This document shows positions 7,763-16,161 of a stretch of DNA of 64,000 nt, one piece after another. This DNA comes from Streptomyces sp. NBC_01317 (lineage in GTDB: Bacteria > Actinomycetota > Actinomycetes > Streptomycetales > Streptomycetaceae). The translations under genes were made by a program, and so were the position numbers. The DNA is taken from contig NZ_CP108393.1 in assembly GCF_035961655.1 (NCBI RefSeq), positions 7,649,501 to 7,713,500 on the forward strand, written 5' to 3'. The notes under the pieces were generated by a model. That model did no database searches and was not told the origin of the DNA. It saw only the letters and a list, made by a program, of their open reading frames with translations. Numbering within the stretch: position 1 is the stretch's first letter; the number at the start of each line of letters is the position of its first letter.

Positions 7763-9166
7763 ATGTCGACCCGTACCGCACCGCTGCCCGTGCACAATCC
7801 AGGAACAGGCGAGCTCCTCGGCGAGATCGAGGACAGCACCCCGGAACAGCTCACCGCCGCCCTCGCCACCGCGGAACGCGGCCAGCGCGCCATGGCCGCC
7901 CTGCCCGCCCACGAGCGGGCCCGACTGCTCCTCCGTACCGCCGACCTGATCGAGGCCGAGGCCGCCGACCTGGCCCGGTTACTCGCCGCGGAGAACGGCA
8001 AGCCCCTCTTCCAGACGACCGAGGAGGTCAAGGCCGCGATCCGGATCTTCCGCGGCTACGCCGGGGAGGCCACCCGGCTCTTCGGCCGGCAGATCCCGCT
8101 GGACGCCGTGCCGGGCCTGGAACGCCACCTCGCCGTGACCGTCCGCGAACCCCTGGGCCCCGTCGCCGCCCTCGTACCGTTCAACTACCCGGTCGAGCTG
8201 TACGCGCACAAGGCCGCCGCCGCGCTCGCCGCGGGCAACGCCGTGCTCGTCCACCCGCCCGTACGCTGCCCCCTCACCCTCGTGCGCGTCGCCGAACTGG
8301 TCGCCCGCGCCGGCGCCCCCGAAGGCGCCCACCAGCTCCTCACCGGAGGCGTCCACGTCTCCCAGGAACTGGCCTCCCGGCCCGGCGCCGCCGCCGTCAG
8401 CCTCACCGGCAGCACCCACGCCGGCCGCGAGATCGCCCGCCGCGCCGCCGACACCCTCAAGAAGGTCCACCTCGAACTCGGCGGCAACGACGCCCTGATC
8501 GTCTGCGACGACGCCGACGTGGAGGCCGCCGCCCAGGCCGTCGTCCTCGGCCGGCTGGCCCGGGGCAACGGCCAGATCTGCTGCGCGGTCAAGCGCGTCT
8601 ACGTCCAGGACGGCATCCACGACGCGTTCGTGGACGCCCTCCTCGCGGGCGCCGCCAAACTCACCGTCGGCGACCAGCTGGCCGACGGCACCGACGTCGG
8701 ACCGCTGATCAGCGAGGAAGCGGCCGAACGTGTCGAGGGGGCCGTCGCCGCACTCGTCTCCGACGGCGCGCGCAAAGCGGCGGGAGGGGGCCGCCGGGGC
8801 GCGTTCAGCGATCCCACCGTGCTCGTCGACGTCCCCGCGGACAGCCCGGCGCTCGCCGCCGAGATCTTCGGCCCGGTGGCGCCCGTCGCCCGCTTCACCG
8901 ACCCCTTCGACGCGGTACGGATGGCCAACGAGTCCCCGTACGGACTCCAGGCCGCCGTCTTCACCCAGGACATCCGGCGCGCCTTCCAGCTCGCCCACCG
9001 GCTCGACGTCGGCGGGGTCGTCATCAACGGCTCCACCGCGCTGCGCGCCGAGAACCTGCCCTTCGGCGGCCCCAAGGACACCGGAGGCTCCGCCGAGGGC
9101 CTGCACGACACGGCGCTGGAGTTCACCCGCCAGAAGACCATCGTGGTGATGGAGGCCCTCGGGTGA
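7763..9166 (+). CDS. NAD(P)-dependent aldehyde dehydrogenase
   Basis: 467 residues from ATG at 7763 (MSTRTAPLPVHNPGTGE). Family motifs: PFNYPVELYAHKAAAALAAGN, SLTGSTHAGREI (cofactor site), ELGGND with general base Glu near residue 238, and the nucleophile in GNGQICCAVKR (first Cys, about residue 273), then EIFGPVAPV. It oxidises an aldehyde to the acid; the genes downstream encode a sugar importer, so an aldehyde from sugar breakdown is plausible. Its stop overlaps the next start (GTGA). Residue 73 is a TTA codon (7979-7981), which in Streptomyces makes translation depend on the bldA tRNA. Confidence 0.9.
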   Translation: MSTRTAPLPVHNPGTGELLGEIEDSTPEQLTAALATAERGQRAMAALPAHERARLLLRTADLIEAEAADLARLLAAENGKPLFQTTEEVKAAIRIFRGYAGEATRLFGRQIPLDAVPGLERHLAVTVREPLGPVAALVPFNYPVELYAHKAAAALAAGNAVLVHPPVRCPLTLVRVAELVARAGAPEGAHQLLTGGVHVSQELASRPGAAAVSLTGSTHAGREIARRAADTLKKVHLELGGNDALIVCDDADVEAAAQAVVLGRLARGNGQICCAVKRVYVQDGIHDAFVDALLAGAAKLTVGDQLADGTDVGPLISEEAAERVEGAVAALVSDGARKAAGGGRRGAFSDPTVLVDVPADSPALAAEIFGPVAPVARFTDPFDAVRMANESPYGLQAAVFTQDIRRAFQLAHRLDVGGVVINGSTALRAENLPFGGPKDTGGSAEGLHDTALEFTRQKTIVVMEALG

Positions 9167-10713
9167 CCAGCACGACCCGTACATCCCCGGCCCCCCGGCC
9201 GTCCGCCCCGCCCGCCCTGGAGATCCGCGGGGTGCGCAAGGCGTACGGCGCCACCGAGGTGCTGCACGGCGTCGACCTGACCGGGCACGCCGGTGAGGTC
9301 CTCGCCGTGGTCGGCGCCAACGGGGCGGGCAAGTCCACCCTGATCAAGATCCTGGCCGGCGCCGAACGGATGAGCGCCGGTGAACTCCTGCTCGACGGCG
9401 AGCACGTGGACCTGCGCTCCCCGCACGACGCGCACCTCCACGGCATCCGTACGGTCCACCAGGAACTGACCCTCGTACCCGAACTGTCCGTCACCGAGAA
9501 CCTCCTCATGGGCCACTTCCCGCGCAGGCTCGGCGGCTTCGTCGACTGGCGGGCCGCCCATGCCCGCGCCCGGGACCTGCTGGAGTCCATCGGGTACGGC
9601 GCCATCGACCCCCGCACCCGGGCGGGCCGCCTCACGGTCGCCAGACAGCAGATGGTCGAGATCGCCAAGGCGCTGGTCAGCGAGGGCGGCGAGCCGCGCG
9701 TCCTCGTCCTCGACGAGCCCTCCGCCGTACTGGCGGGCAACGACCTGGAGGCGCTCTTCGCGCTGATCCGCCGCTTACAGGAGCGCGGCGTCCTCATCGT
9801 GTACGTGTCCCACCGCCTCGCCGAGGTGACCGAACTCGCCACCTCCATCGTCGTGATCAAGGACGGCCGGGCCGTCGCCACCACCACCCCCGACCGCACC
9901 GACGAGAACGAACTCATCCGCCTGATGGCGGGCCGCCGGCCGGGACAGCTCTACCCGGACCGCCGCCACGACCCGGGCGCACCGCTGCTCACCGTCTCCG
10001 GGCTGCACCGCCCGGGGGAGTTCGCCGACATCTCCTTCACCCTGCGGGCCGGTGAGATCACCGGACTGTTCGGCCTGGTCGGCTCCGGGCGCAGCGAACT
10101 GGCCCGCTGTGTCTTCGGCGCCGAACCCGCCCGCTCCGGGACCGTCAGAACGGCCGGCGGCACCGCCGACCGCTTCCGCACCCCGCGCGAGGCGATCGCC
10201 GCCGGGCTCGCCCTGGTCACCGAGGACCGCAAACGCACCGGCCTGGTCCTCGGCCTGTCCACCGCCGAGAACATCGGTCTCACCACCCTGCGCGCCTTCA
10301 CCAAGGGCCCCCTGCTCGACACCGGCGAACGCGCACGCCAGGTCGAGTCGATGGTGAGGCAACTGGACATCCGGCCCGCGCACTCCGCGAGACTCCCCGT
10401 CCGCGCGCTCAGCGGCGGCAACCAGCAGAAGGCCGTCCTCGCCAAATGGCTGCTCACCGGACCGCGTGTGCTGCTGCTGGACGAGCCGACCCGGGGCGTG
10501 GACATGGCCACCCGCGCCGAGATCTACCGGATGCTCGACCGGCTCGCCCGGGACGGGCTCGCCGTCCTGCTGATCTCCTCCGACCTCACCGAGGTGCTGG
10601 GCGCCACCGACCGGGTGCTGGTGATGCACGAGGGCCGGATCGCCGCGGACCTCCCTTCGGACCGTACGACCGAGGACACCGTCCTCGCCCACGCGATCGG
10701 ACACGCCGCATGA
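9163..10713 (+). CDS. Sugar ABC transporter, duplicated ATP-binding subunit (RbsA/MglA type)
   Basis: 516 residues with two ATPase domains. First domain: GANGAGKST Walker A, VARQQMVEIAKAL in place of a canonical signature, VLDEPSAVL Walker B. Second domain: degenerate Walker A GLVGSGRSELARC, signature LSGGNQQKAVLAKW, LLLDEPTRGVD. A good first domain with a degenerate second P-loop is normal for monosaccharide importers of the CUT2 class. GTG at 9163 overlaps the dehydrogenase stop. Residue 205 is a TTA codon (9775-9777), the second bldA-type codon in this operon. The pentose/hexose imported cannot be told. Confidence 0.93.
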   Translation: MTSTTRTSPAPRPSAPPALEIRGVRKAYGATEVLHGVDLTGHAGEVLAVVGANGAGKSTLIKILAGAERMSAGELLLDGEHVDLRSPHDAHLHGIRTVHQELTLVPELSVTENLLMGHFPRRLGGFVDWRAAHARARDLLESIGYGAIDPRTRAGRLTVARQQMVEIAKALVSEGGEPRVLVLDEPSAVLAGNDLEALFALIRRLQERGVLIVYVSHRLAEVTELATSIVVIKDGRAVATTTPDRTDENELIRLMAGRRPGQLYPDRRHDPGAPLLTVSGLHRPGEFADISFTLRAGEITGLFGLVGSGRSELARCVFGAEPARSGTVRTAGGTADRFRTPREAIAAGLALVTEDRKRTGLVLGLSTAENIGLTTLRAFTKGPLLDTGERARQVESMVRQLDIRPAHSARLPVRALSGGNQQKAVLAKWLLTGPRVLLLDEPTRGVDMATRAEIYRMLDRLARDGLAVLLISSDLTEVLGATDRVLVMHEGRIAADLPSDRTTEDTVLAHAIGHAA

Positions 10714-11741
10714 CCGACCAACTGACCAAGCCCCCCGAGTCGAACGGTCCCGGCGGCCCGACGCGGCCGGCCGGGGACCTAACGCCCGCGCGGCGGACGC
10801 CGAGGCTGATCGTCGCGGGGCGCGACCTCACCCTGGAGGCCGGGCTCGCCGTGCTGCTGATCGCGTTCGTCGCGGTCGCGGGCTCCACCACCGACGCCTT
10901 CCTCACCGAGGGCAACCTCACCAATCTGCTCAAGCAGATGGTCACCACCGGCCTGCTGGCCTACGGCATGCTCACCGTCATCCTCACCGGCGGGATCGAC
11001 CTCTCCGTCGGCTCGGTGGTCGCCTTCTCCGGCATCGTCGCCGCCGGGCTGTCGTCCGGGCTCCCCGTCCCGCTCGCCATGCTGGTCGGCATCGTCTCCG
11101 GGATGGCCTTCGGCATGGTCAACGGGACGTTGGTGGCCCGCTTCCAGCTCGCCCCGTTCGTGGTGACGCTCGCCGCGCTCACCACCATCAGAGGGCTCGC
11201 GTTCGTCTACTCGGAGACGCCGGTGGCGCCCGAGAAGGAAGGCTTCTTCGAGCTGGGGTCCGCCGTCCTCGGCCCGATCCCCGTCTCCACCCTGATCATG
11301 CTCGGCGTCTTCCTGTTCGGCGGGATCTTCCTCAGCCGCACCCCGGCCGGCCGCTCCCTCGTGGCGATCGGCGGCAGCGCGGAGACCGTCCGGCTGGCCG
11401 GCATCGGCGTACGCCGCCACATCGTCCTCGCCTACACCATCAGCGGCGCCTGCGCGGGCCTCGCCGGGGTCATCCTCGCCAGCCGCGTCGGCATCGCCCA
11501 GCCCAGTGTCGGCACCGCCTTCGAACTCGACGCGATCGCCGCCTGCGTGATCGGCGGCGCGAGCCTGGCCGGCGGCAAGGGCTCCGTACGGGCCACCTTC
11601 GCCGGGGTCCTCGTCCTCGCGCTGATCAACAACCTGCTCAACCTCTACGACGTGCAGAGCTTCTGGCAGCAGGTGCTCAAGGGCCTGATCATCGTCGCCG
11701 TCATCCTCGTCCAGCGCACCGGAAAGGCACGAACCTCATGA
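10710..11741 (+). CDS. Sugar ABC transporter permease (RbsC-like)
   Basis: 343 residues. ATG at 10710 overlaps the ATPase stop (ATGA). A polar, Pro-rich 40-residue N-terminal tail precedes about eight to ten hydrophobic spans. Typical CUT2 permease segments are seen: LTGGIDLSVGSVVAFSGIV, APFVVTLAALTTIRGLAFVY, AIGGSAETVRLAGI and DAIAACVIGGASLAGGKGSV. It forms the membrane channel of the importer with the preceding ATPase and following lipoprotein. The start is fixed by the overlap. Confidence 0.93.
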   Translation: MTDQLTKPPESNGPGGPTRPAGDLTPARRTPRLIVAGRDLTLEAGLAVLLIAFVAVAGSTTDAFLTEGNLTNLLKQMVTTGLLAYGMLTVILTGGIDLSVGSVVAFSGIVAAGLSSGLPVPLAMLVGIVSGMAFGMVNGTLVARFQLAPFVVTLAALTTIRGLAFVYSETPVAPEKEGFFELGSAVLGPIPVSTLIMLGVFLFGGIFLSRTPAGRSLVAIGGSAETVRLAGIGVRRHIVLAYTISGACAGLAGVILASRVGIAQPSVGTAFELDAIAACVIGGASLAGGKGSVRATFAGVLVLALINNLLNLYDVQSFWQQVLKGLIIVAVILVQRTGKARTS

Positions 11742-12706
11742 TCACGAAGAAAGCGTCCGGGGTCCTGGTGGCCGGAGTGCTCGCCGCGTCCCTCGCCGGC
11801 TGCTCCTCCGACGGCGGTACGGGAGGCGAGGGCGACGGCTCGTACACCGTCGGCATCGCCAACTTCACGCTCAGCGGGCCCTACTTCAACGGCATGGACC
11901 GGGCCATCAAGGCGCAGGCGAAGAAGAAGGGCGTCGAGACCGTCAGCACCGACGCGGGCGGCGACGCGGCGAAACTCGCCTCGAACGTCGAGGACCTGCT
12001 GAGCAAGGACGTCGACGCCGTGATCGTCTCGGGCGGCCCGCTGGAGTCCGCGCCCGCGGTCCTCAACTCCATCAAGGCCGCGGGCAAGCCCGCCGTCCTG
12101 GTCGACCGCAAGTTCCGCACCGGCACGTACAGCAGCTGGATCGGCCCCGACAACGAGGCCATCGGCAAGCAGAACGGCCAGTTCCTCGTGGAGCGGCTCA
12201 CCAAGGGCGGCACGGTCGCCCTCGTCAAGGGCGGCCCCGCCGACAACAGCATCGGCCAGGCCCGTACGAACGGGGTGAAGTCGGCGCTGGAGGGCGCCCC
12301 CGGCATCAACATCGTCGAGGCGCCCGACTTCGGCAACTGGAGCTCGGACGGCGGCCTGACCGTCATGGAGAGCCTGCTCGCCTCGCACAGCGACCTCGAC
12401 GCCGTCTTCTGCGAGAACGACGCCATGTGCCTGGGCGCCCAGCGCGCCATCAAGGACGCCGGCCGGGACAAGGAGATCGTGCTGGCCGGGGTGGACGGCC
12501 AGGCGGAAGCGCTCAAGGCCATCCTCGACGGCACCAACTACCTGGTCACCGGACTCAACGACGCCGACGTGATCGGCGGCCTCGGTCTCGACAGGACCGT
12601 GGACATCCTCGACGGAAAGAAGACCGAGAAGGACACGGTCGTCCCGTCCCCTCGTGTCACCAAGGAGAACGCCCAGAACTACTACGATCCGGAAGGCAAT
12701 TTCTGA
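11738..12706 (+). CDS. Sugar ABC transporter substrate-binding lipoprotein (periplasmic-binding protein type 1)
   Basis: 322 residues, start overlapping the permease stop (ATGA). The N-terminus is a lipoprotein signal with lipobox LAGC, Cys22, so the protein is anchored outside the membrane. The mature domain has the RbsB-like pattern: YTVGIANFTLSGPYFNGMDRAIKAQAKKKG, VDAVIVSGGPLESAPAVLNSIKAAGKPAVLVDR, LDAVFCENDAMCLGAQRAIKDAG and VLAGVDGQAEAL. It captures a sugar-type ligand for the importer encoded just upstream. Ligand identity not readable. Confidence 0.92.
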   Translation: MITKKASGVLVAGVLAASLAGCSSDGGTGGEGDGSYTVGIANFTLSGPYFNGMDRAIKAQAKKKGVETVSTDAGGDAAKLASNVEDLLSKDVDAVIVSGGPLESAPAVLNSIKAAGKPAVLVDRKFRTGTYSSWIGPDNEAIGKQNGQFLVERLTKGGTVALVKGGPADNSIGQARTNGVKSALEGAPGINIVEAPDFGNWSSDGGLTVMESLLASHSDLDAVFCENDAMCLGAQRAIKDAGRDKEIVLAGVDGQAEALKAILDGTNYLVTGLNDADVIGGLGLDRTVDILDGKKTEKDTVVPSPRVTKENAQNYYDPEGNF

Positions 12707-14160
12707 TGACCCGCACTCATCGTTACGCGTTGGCGGGCCTGGTCTGCGGCGCGCTTGTCGTTCCCCTCACCCTCGGTACGGCCTCGGCCGCGCCGGACGA
12801 GGACGCGAGCACGCGGGCGGCGGCCGCCCCGGCCGGCGCGCCCGCGGCAGCCGCTCCCAAGGCACCGGCCTGGCAATTACTGCACTCGGAGAACTTCAGC
12901 AAGCCGCTCGACCCGACCCGGACCCCGTGGACCCGCGAGACGTACAGCCAGCCGTTCGACACCATCATGGAGGACAACGGCCAGTGGTACCGCAACGACT
13001 ACGGGCCCGCCTGGGACACCGCGTTCAACTCCTTCGCCACGTACCGCAAGGAGTTCAAGGTCGGTGACGGAGGCTGGCTCACCGCCTCGCTCTCCGCCCG
13101 CGACTGGAACAAGGACGGTCAGATCGAGAAGGCGCCCTCCATCACCAACGGCAGCGCGGGCGGCAAGACCGTCGCCCAGCTCAAGGTGCCCGACCACACC
13201 GGCGGCGCCATCTTCCGTCCCACCCAGGCGCTGCCCGACCAGTACCGCATCGAATACCGCCTGAAAACCCTGGACTTCGGCGGGAAGCGCAACGGCACCA
13301 TCGACTACGGCAACCGCGTCAACGGCTACAGCAAGGACGGCTGCAAGACGCAGCACCCCTGGGGCGAGGGCTCCAACAGCCCCGGCTGGGAGGGCGACGC
13401 GTCGGCGCCGTACTGCGAGTGGCAGGACGTCCGCGCCGGGAAGTACGGCTACAACGGCTTCCACTACCTGTCGATCGTCGACTTCGCGAACCCCGCGCCG
13501 CGCAACAACCACTTCTGGCACTACCGCCGCAAGGTCCTGATGGACTCCTTCGCCCAGCACCCCGACCGGGTGGGCACCGGCACCGGCGGCCGGGTCTGCA
13601 ACTCCGCGACGAACACGTACTACGACTACAAGGACAGCAGCTTCAACACGGTCAACATGTGGATCAGCGGCCTGCCCAACTGGAACCCCGGCAAGGGTGG
13701 TCTGGCGGGCAACTCGCAGTGGTTCATGACCAGTTGCTCCGGCGGGGTTGCCGAGCAGCAGCTGTCCTCCGCCGCCGAGCTCCAGCCCGAGCTGATGCCG
13801 AACCAGGACTACGTCTTCGCCATCGAGCGTGACGCGACCGGCTACACGCTGGAGGCCAGCGGCAACTTCGCCCGCGCCGGGCAGAAGACGCTGCGGTTCC
13901 ACCGGCCCTTCATCGTGGACAACAAGCCGATCTGGCACTACAACGTCAAGGCGAGCGAGTACGACGGGCGCTTCAACAACACGCTCACGCAGAACGACAA
14001 CAACGGAAGCGCCACCTGGCCGAACCAGTGGCCTGCGGGATCCGCGTACCCGGACTCCTTCGTCATCGGGGACCTGTACACCAACGTGTACGAGGGCAGC
14101 GCGAGCCTGACCGACATCAAGATGTTCGTGCCCAAGGCGGTGAAGGCCGCGACGAAGTAG
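12706..14160 (+). CDS. Secreted protein of unknown function, probable carbohydrate-active beta-sandwich
   Basis: 484 residues. ATG at 12706 shares a base with the binding-protein stop (TGATG). A Sec signal (LAGLVCGALVVPLTLGTASAA) is followed by an Ala/Pro-rich linker and a domain beginning WQLLHSENFSKPLDPTRTPW. Aromatic- and Asn-rich strands (FHYLSIVDFANPAPRNNHFWHYRRKV, DSFVIGDLYTNVYEGSASLTDIKMFVPK) look like a concanavalin-type jelly roll, as in GH16-type glucanases, but I cannot find a clear catalytic motif. Position as the last gene of a sugar-import operon suggests it binds or cuts the polysaccharide supplying that importer. Residue 58 is a TTA codon (12877-12879). Confidence 0.7.
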   Translation: MTRTHRYALAGLVCGALVVPLTLGTASAAPDEDASTRAAAAPAGAPAAAAPKAPAWQLLHSENFSKPLDPTRTPWTRETYSQPFDTIMEDNGQWYRNDYGPAWDTAFNSFATYRKEFKVGDGGWLTASLSARDWNKDGQIEKAPSITNGSAGGKTVAQLKVPDHTGGAIFRPTQALPDQYRIEYRLKTLDFGGKRNGTIDYGNRVNGYSKDGCKTQHPWGEGSNSPGWEGDASAPYCEWQDVRAGKYGYNGFHYLSIVDFANPAPRNNHFWHYRRKVLMDSFAQHPDRVGTGTGGRVCNSATNTYYDYKDSSFNTVNMWISGLPNWNPGKGGLAGNSQWFMTSCSGGVAEQQLSSAAELQPELMPNQDYVFAIERDATGYTLEASGNFARAGQKTLRFHRPFIVDNKPIWHYNVKASEYDGRFNNTLTQNDNNGSATWPNQWPAGSAYPDSFVIGDLYTNVYEGSASLTDIKMFVPKAVKAATK

Positions 14161-14174
14161 CGCGCCCGGCAGGC

Positions 14175-14216
14175 GTGGGCAAGGACCCGCACGTCACCGC
14201 TCGGGTCCTTGCCCAC
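14175..14216. terminator. Bidirectional hairpin terminator overlapping the sigma gene 3' end
   Basis: GTGGGCAAGGACCCG (14175-14189) and CGGGTCCTTGCCCAC (14202-14216) form a perfect 15-bp stem with a 12-base loop. It sits between the secreted-protein gene and the convergent ECF sigma gene. The sigma stop codon (14194-14196) is in the loop, and the right arm encodes the sigma factor's last residues (QGPER). Confidence 0.8.
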
Positions 14217-15528
14217 CCTGTGCCTCCGCCTCCGCGAGGCGCCGCGCGAGATGGCGCCGCTCCGCGTCCGTCGGTGCCAGCGCGACCGCCTCGCGGTACG
14301 CGTCCACCGCCCCGTCCCACCGTTCGAGCCGGCGCAGCAGATCGGCGCGGGTGGCGTACAGCGGGAAGTAGCCGGTCAGTTCCCCCGCCGCGGCCAGGCC
14401 CTCCACCAGCGCGAGACCGTGCTCGGGCCCCTCGGACATCGCGACCGCCACCGCGCGGTTCAGCTCCACCACGGGCCCCGGCGACCACTTGGCCAACTCG
14501 CGGTAGAGCAGGGCGATCTGCGGCCAGTCCGTGTCCGCCGCGTCGGACGCCGTGGCGTGGCAGGCGGCGACGGCCGCCTGCACCTGGTACGGCCCCGGCC
14601 TGCGCCGCAGCAGTGCGTCCTCCAGGACGGACAGCCCCTCGGCGATCCCGTCGCGGTCCCAGAGAGAACGGTCCTGCCGCTCCAAGGGCACCAGCTCCCC
14701 GCAGGCGTCGACCCGTGCGGCACGCCGGGAGTCGTGCAGCAGCATGAGCGCGAGCAGGCCCCGTACCTCCGTGTCGTCCGGTAGCAGTCCGGCCAGCACC
14801 CGGGTCAACCGGACGGCCTCGGCGGTCAGTTCACGACGGATGGGCACCGCGCCGGCCGAGGCGCCGTACCCCTCGTTGTAGAGCAGGTACAGCACGCTCA
14901 GCACCGCCGCCGTCCGTTCCGGCAGCCGGTCGGCCGACGGCACCCGGAAGGGGATCCGCGCGTGCCGGATCTTGTTCTTCGCCCGGACCAGGCGCTGCGC
15001 CATCGTGGACTCGGAGACCAGGAACGCGTGGGCGATCTCCGCCGTGCTCAGCCCCGCCAGCGACCGCAGGGTGAGGGCGACGCGCGCCTCGGGCACCAGC
15101 GCGGGGTGGCAACAGGTGAAGATCAGCCGCAGGCGGTCGTCGGGCAGGGCGCCGTCCCCGTCCACCCCGTCCTCCTGTCCTGTCGGCGCGGCCGCCGGCG
15201 CGCGGTCCGCCAGGCCGGCCACCTCCCGTACGGCCCTGGCCTCGGTCCGCGCGCGGCGCAGCCGGTCCAGCGCCCGGTTGCGGGCGGTGGTGGTGAGCCA
15301 GGCGCCGGGGCGGCGCGGCACTCCGTCGCGCGGCCAGCGTTCCACCGCCCGCGCGAAGGCGTCCTGCGCGCACTCCTCCGCCAGGTCCCAGTCGCCGGTG
15401 AACCGGATCAGGGACGCCACGATCCGGCCCCACTCCCCGGCGTACGCGGCGGCGACCGCGTCGCTCACCGCGTCGCGCGCTCCGTCGCTCACGCCCTCGT
15501 TCACCCCGTCGTTCATTCCGTCGTTCAT
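14194..15528 (-). CDS. ECF42-type RNA polymerase sigma factor with C-terminal TPR-like extension
   Basis: 444 residues from ATG at 15528, chosen because it overlaps the DGPF gene stop (ATGA); an ATG 18 bases upstream is possible. Region 2 is seen as LIRFTGDWDLAEECAQDAFARAVERWP and region 4 as LAGLSTAEIAHAFLVSESTMAQRLVRAKNKIR. A long helical, TPR-like C-terminal half then follows (LALVEGLAAAGELTGYFPLYATRADLLRRLERWDGAVDAYREAV). ECF42 factors are known to have this extension and to sit beside DGPF-domain genes instead of an anti-sigma factor. The first 20 residues are built from 12-base repeats (NDGMNDGVNEGVSDG). Confidence 0.9.
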   Translation of the reverse strand: MNDGMNDGVNEGVSDGARDAVSDAVAAAYAGEWGRIVASLIRFTGDWDLAEECAQDAFARAVERWPRDGVPRRPGAWLTTTARNRALDRLRRARTEARAVREVAGLADRAPAAAPTGQEDGVDGDGALPDDRLRLIFTCCHPALVPEARVALTLRSLAGLSTAEIAHAFLVSESTMAQRLVRAKNKIRHARIPFRVPSADRLPERTAAVLSVLYLLYNEGYGASAGAVPIRRELTAEAVRLTRVLAGLLPDDTEVRGLLALMLLHDSRRAARVDACGELVPLERQDRSLWDRDGIAEGLSVLEDALLRRRPGPYQVQAAVAACHATASDAADTDWPQIALLYRELAKWSPGPVVELNRAVAVAMSEGPEHGLALVEGLAAAGELTGYFPLYATRADLLRRLERWDGAVDAYREAVALAPTDAERRHLARRLAEAEAQGGQGPER

Positions 15529-15854
15529 TCCGTCCAGAAAGGCCACACCTCGACCATGCCGAACCGGGCCATCGGGTGCTTCGACGCGATCTCGACGGCC
15601 TCGTCCAGGTCCGCGCAGTCGATCACGTCGAAGCCGGCCATGTGCTCCTTCGAGTCGGCGAAGGGACCGTCCGTGAGGAGCAGCGAGCCCTCCCGCACCC
15701 GTACGGTCGTGACGTCCTCGGCGGGCCGCACCCGGTCACCCATCAGGCGCGCGCCCCGGCCGTCCATCTCGTCCACCCAGGGCTGGGCGTCGAGTTCCGC
15801 CGGGTCGTCGATGGTGACGGAGTCGTCCGTGCAGATCAGCAGCAGGTACTTCAT
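15525..15854 (-). CDS. DGPF/YCII-domain protein, ECF42 partner
   Basis: 109 residues, MKYLLLICTDDS start, with the namesake motif LLTDGPFADSKEHMAGFDVIDC at residues 60-81. These small alpha-beta barrels are the conserved neighbours and usually the transcriptional targets of ECF42 sigma factors; the biochemical role is not established. The start is preceded by an AGGAACC site and an ATG at 15854. Coupled to the sigma gene by a 4-base overlap, so the two are co-translated. Confidence 0.9.
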   Translation of the reverse strand: MKYLLLICTDDSVTIDDPAELDAQPWVDEMDGRGARLMGDRVRPAEDVTTVRVREGSLLLTDGPFADSKEHMAGFDVIDCADLDEAVEIASKHPMARFGMVEVWPFWTE

Positions 15855-16161
15855 GGTTCCTCCTGGGGCGGATGGTGCCTCTGGGTCGTCCTACATCAGT
15901 ACGACGCGCGTCGCACGACAGGATCGACAGGTCCGCCGGAAAAACTTTCCGGTCCGGACGCATATGCCGCGGGACACCGGGCAGACGCATCTTCGACCCG
16001 AGTTCGCGGCCCGTCCCCCCGGGCCGCCGAGGTCCTCGGCCCACCGGCCACCCCCTTGCCGGTGCGCGCCCCGGCCCCACCGGCTACCCCCCCTTGCCGG
16101 TGGGGCCGCTTCATGCCGTCGTACGTCTCGGTCCTCCCGGACCGGATTCAGTGGACGGGAT
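15855..16161. other. Intergenic region, promoter side of the DGPF-sigma operon
   Basis: About 307 bases between the DGPF start and the stop of the flavin oxidoreductase. It contains the upstream region of the DGPF-sigma operon (reading leftward). I see no complete gene, strong inverted repeat or clear ECF promoter pair. Two similar GCCCC/ACCGGCTACCCCCC-type stretches near 16030-16100 are low-complexity repeats only. Confidence 0.4.
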
